Positions 61,300-64,000 of a DNA stretch of 64,000 bases are shown here, piece by piece; the first letter of the stretch is position 1, and every line of letters starts with the position of its first letter. Source of the DNA: Microbulbifer agarilyticus (GTDB lineage: Bacteria > Pseudomonadota > Gammaproteobacteria > Pseudomonadales > Cellvibrionaceae); assembly GCF_001999945.1 (NCBI RefSeq), contig NZ_CP019650.1, forward strand, positions 124,001 through 188,000, written 5' to 3'. The notes beneath the pieces were generated by a model that was given only the letters and a program-made list of their open reading frames with translations, was not told the origin of the DNA and did no database searches. The translations under genes were made by a program, and so were the position numbers.

Positions 61300-62541
61300 A
61301 TGAAGTATGCGTCGCACAGCTACTGGGTATTGTTAAGCGGCCTTGCTGCGACCGCGTCCACCTATGCACAAGTAGACGACGCTGCGGATGTCCTCGCCGG
61401 GCGCGACTCAGTGCCTGTTCTGCTCGCCACCGATGATGCGGAAAAAGACGATGTACTGAATATCGATACGCAGCAGACATTTGATGATTGGAAAGAAAGT
61501 GTAAAGCAGCGCACGGGCTTGGACTTCGGTTTCGATTATACCGGCTTGGGACTGCGCGCGGACGAAAGTCTGGGCAAGGAATCCGCCGGTTCCGGCAGTA
61601 TCCGATTCTTTGGTTCTTGGGCACTGATCAATACGGAGGGGCCCAACACCGGCAGCCTGGTGTTCAAGGTCGAGAACCGTCACGCCTATGGCAGTGTGAC
61701 ACCGCAGGATTTTGGCACCGAAGTCGGGTATGTAGGCCTGCCGGGCTCTGTGTACACCGATCAGCAGTGGCGCGGTACTCACGTCTATTGGCAGCAGGAT
61801 TTTTGCAATGGCAGGGGCGTGAGTTATGTGGGTTGGCTAGATATCACCGACTATGCCGACGTTTATGCCATGGCGAGTCCATGGACCGGCTTTGCCAATA
61901 TCGCGTTCGAGACCGGTTCCGGCACCTACGGTGCTTATCCCGACGGTGCCTTGGGAGTGATGGTTGGTGGCTTCTTTACTGACCATGTCTACGGGATCGC
62001 GAGTATCGTTGATGGCAACGGGGACCCAACGGATTTACTCAAGGGCTTTGACAGTTTTTTCGGCGACTTCGACACACTGAAGATTATTGAGCTCGGTTAT
62101 ACCTCTGGTCCCAAGCGTTTGTTCATGGACAACGCGCATATCACCTTATGGCAAATTGACGAGATAGAAAGTGCCAACAATGGCTACGGTGTTTCCGTAT
62201 CGTTTTCCAAGGCCATTGCCAATGCGTGGATGCCATTCTTCAGGGCTGGTTGGGCGAGGGACGGTGGCAGTTTGTATGAAACTGCAGTGAGTACTGGTAT
62301 CGGCCATACCACCGACCCCGGCAGGAACCTGCTTGGGGTGGCATTAAACTGGAATCGGCCGAGTGAGGATACGTTCGGGGTAAAACTGGATGATCAGTAT
62401 CTCGTCGAAGTTTTTCAGCGCTGGCAAATCACCGAGGGTTTGCAACTAACCCCGAGCCTGCAGTTGATGCAAAAGCCTGCGTTAAATCCCGACACCGATT
62501 CTATCTGGGTGTTGGGCTTGCGTATGCGGTTTGCGCTTTAG
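61300..62541 (+). CDS. OprB-like carbohydrate porin
   Basis: A 413-residue outer-membrane protein with a signal peptide (L-L-S-G-L-A-A-T-A-S-T-Y-A-Q) and a long beta-strand pattern ending in a Phe-Ala-Leu terminus. The features V-F-K-V-E-N-R-H-A-Y-G, W-Q-Q-D-F and the late N-P-D-T-D-S-I-W-V-L-G-L-R-M-R-F match the OprB porin family. The ATG at 61300 gives a normal signal; a GTG at 61273 overlapping the previous stop is an alternative. Placed between two amidohydrolases, it may admit their substrates rather than sugars. Confidence 0.8.
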   Translation: MKYASHSYWVLLSGLAATASTYAQVDDAADVLAGRDSVPVLLATDDAEKDDVLNIDTQQTFDDWKESVKQRTGLDFGFDYTGLGLRADESLGKESAGSGSIRFFGSWALINTEGPNTGSLVFKVENRHAYGSVTPQDFGTEVGYVGLPGSVYTDQQWRGTHVYWQQDFCNGRGVSYVGWLDITDYADVYAMASPWTGFANIAFETGSGTYGAYPDGALGVMVGGFFTDHVYGIASIVDGNGDPTDLLKGFDSFFGDFDTLKIIELGYTSGPKRLFMDNAHITLWQIDEIESANNGYGVSVSFSKAIANAWMPFFRAGWARDGGSLYETAVSTGIGHTTDPGRNLLGVALNWNRPSEDTFGVKLDDQYLVEVFQRWQITEGLQLTPSLQLMQKPALNPDTDSIWVLGLRMRFAL

Positions 62542-62615
62542 TATGAAGAGCATGGTCAGAATCGAATAGCTCGGCACGTTACATTCAACCAAAAGGTTAT
62601 GCCAGGAAGGGAACC

Positions 62616-64000
62616 ATGGCGACTTGGAAAATTTGGATAGGCGCTGTCATCTTGTTATGCGCAGCATGCGTCTACGGGGAAGAGTATGATTTGGTGATTC
62701 TGGGTGGGCGCGTCATGGACCCGGAAACCATGCTTGATGCTAAATTGAACGTGGGGGTGAAAGACGGAATCATTGCCACGATTACCCCCGATTCTATAAC
62801 CGGAACAGAAACCATCGATGCCTCCGGCCATGTGGTTGCACCGGGTTTTATCGATACTCATTTCCATGCACTGGATGGCCTGTCCATGAAAATGGCTGCG
62901 CGTGATGGAGTCACCACCGGTATGGACTTGGAAATCGGCGCCATCAATATAAATGACTGGTATGCAGCCAAAAAGAATAAATGGCCAGTCAATTATGGTG
63001 TGGGAATCAGCCAGGAAGGCGTGCGAATGTTAGTGCACGACCCAGAAGCAAAAATACAAGGTTGGCAGGACGCACCAACTATCCTCGGGCCATTGCAAAA
63101 GGCCACCACCGCTGATGGTGTCGCGGGCTGGGCCAGCAAGGTCAGCAACCGTGAGGAAATGAACCAGATCCTGCAACTGTTGGACGAGGGTTTTGCGCAG
63201 GGGGCGATTAACCTCGCATCCACAACCGCCTATATGCGCGAAGGCCTGACTGCGCAGGAAATGTATGAATCACAAAAGCTCGCTGCGGATTGGGGGCGTT
63301 TTACCGCCTCACATACGCGCTACCACGGTAGTAGCAGTGACCCGGAAGCGGAGCAGGGCGCCAATGAATTAATTGCAAATGCCTTCGTGCTGGATGCGGG
63401 CTTACTGATCCTCCACAACAACGATTACGGTTGGGCCCAAATTGAGGAAAAGCTGCAGGCGGGCCGGGCCAAGGGCCTCAATTGGTGGTCTGAATACTAT
63501 CCCTACGATGCAGCGTCCACTGCCATCGGATCCGGGTTTTTCCAGCCGGAGGTATTTGTCGACAGGATGGGGGGCGATTACGAACGGGACATGTACGACC
63601 CCACTCAGGACAAATTCCTCACCAAAGAGGAATACGAAAAAATCGCCAAAAGTGATCCCGGCCGCTTAGTTGTGATATTCAGCCCTGCGCGTAAAAAATG
63701 GCTACCGCAGTGGTTGCGAATACCACATATGACGGTCGCGTCTGATGCAATTTTTTCCGGCAAAGGTGTTGATTCCTGGGACCTTGACTGGTCTGAGTAC
63801 CAGGGACATCCGCGTACCGGTGGTACTCGTGCGAAGGTCATTCGACTGGGGCGGGAGCAGGGCGTGCCACTAATGTTCAGCCTTGCCCAGATGAGTTACT
63901 GGCCTGCGTATCATTTGGGAAAAGCTGGGCTCGAATCAATGAAAGTTCGTGGCCGTATGCAAGAAGGCATGGTTGCCGATATCGTAGTGTTTGACCCTTT
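62616..64000 (+). CDS. N-acyl-D-amino-acid deacylase-like amidohydrolase (partial, 3' end missing)
   Basis: An open frame from ATG 62616 (AGGAAGGGA upstream) runs to the window edge, giving at least 461 residues. A signal or lipoprotein sequence (I-L-L-C-A-A-C) is followed by Y-D-L-V-I-L-G-G-R-V-M-D-P-E, the amidohydrolase N-terminal pattern, and F-I-D-T-H-F-H, the first metal motif. The later A-S-H-T-R-Y-H-G, I-L-H-N-N-D and V-A-S-D-A-I-F segments fit the D-aminoacylase branch. The late G-M-V-A-D-I-V-V-F-D-P segment is normally close to the C-terminus, so only a short tail is missing. Confidence 0.82.
   Translation, partial: MATWKIWIGAVILLCAACVYGEEYDLVILGGRVMDPETMLDAKLNVGVKDGIIATITPDSITGTETIDASGHVVAPGFIDTHFHALDGLSMKMAARDGVTTGMDLEIGAININDWYAAKKNKWPVNYGVGISQEGVRMLVHDPEAKIQGWQDAPTILGPLQKATTADGVAGWASKVSNREEMNQILQLLDEGFAQGAINLASTTAYMREGLTAQEMYESQKLAADWGRFTASHTRYHGSSSDPEAEQGANELIANAFVLDAGLLILHNNDYGWAQIEEKLQAGRAKGLNWWSEYYPYDAASTAIGSGFFQPEVFVDRMGGDYERDMYDPTQDKFLTKEEYEKIAKSDPGRLVVIFSPARKKWLPQWLRIPHMTVASDAIFSGKGVDSWDLDWSEYQGHPRTGGTRAKVIRLGREQGVPLMFSLAQMSYWPAYHLGKAGLESMKVRGRMQEGMVADIVVFDP

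Overview
The window looks like the chromosome of a marine, polysaccharide-degrading gammaproteobacterium of the Cellvibrionales type (Microbulbifer, Saccharophagus and Cellvibrio are the nearest comparisons). This is inferred from large secreted proteins with poly-Ser and Thr-Pro linkers, carbohydrate-binding-like modules, a large TonB-dependent receptor and many outer-membrane or lipoprotein genes. No taxonomic marker, tRNA, rRNA, insertion sequence or CRISPR array was seen.

Region 1 (1-19.4 kb) is an exopolysaccharide locus. It holds two convergent beta-helix proteins (one cut by the window edge), a GT4 glycosyltransferase, a Wzx-type flippase and a sulfotransferase. A reverse-strand block follows: a half-length HPPD-like protein, a stand-alone A-T-TE NRPS-like enzyme, an MBOAT acyltransferase and an SGNH-like protein. 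The export and control machinery comes last: a WcaJ-type initiating transferase, an outer-membrane barrel, Wza-like, Wzc-like and a CpsB-like phosphatase. I infer a sulfated and acylated polymer made by a Wzx/Wzy-type route; no Wzy polymerase was recognised in the window.

Region 2 (19.6-27 kb) holds a tyrosine-catabolism operon (hppD, a small VOC protein, a fumarylacetoacetase) behind a promoter with a perfect inverted repeat, then housekeeping genes (lipoprotein, DsbA/FrnE-like, SDR, DUF885 peptidase-like). Region 3 (26.8-31.8 kb) is a reverse-strand DNA-processing operon: FAN1-like VRR-NUC nuclease, XPD/DinG-like helicase with an N-terminal RecB-like nuclease domain, and a CLCA_X protein.

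Region 4 (33-52 kb) is a sugar regulon. A reverse operon encodes an SMP-30 lactonase, a FAH-fold dehydratase, a semialdehyde dehydrogenase, a 59-codon small ORF and an IlvD/Edd dehydratase, which matches the oxidative Weimberg pathway of D-xylose. A LacI regulator and a divergent SDR sugar dehydrogenase lie beside it. Copies of the palindrome TGTAAACGTTTACA precede the operon, the SDR, a secreted di-heme protein and the TonB receptor/MFS/Gfo-Idh-MocA genes, tying them into one regulon.

Region 5 (52.5-59.2 kb) encodes a second, larger di-heme protein with binding modules and a GH26-like glycosidase lipoprotein. Both have Thr-Pro linkers and share an N-terminal module, and a prolyl-4-hydroxylase-like dioxygenase follows. 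Together with the first di-heme protein they suggest a secreted redox and hydrolytic system acting on a xylose-containing polysaccharide. Region 6 (59.2-64 kb) holds a DUF1330-like lipoprotein, a Tat-exported amidohydrolase, an OprB-like porin and an N-acyl-D-amino-acid deacylase-like gene that runs off the end.
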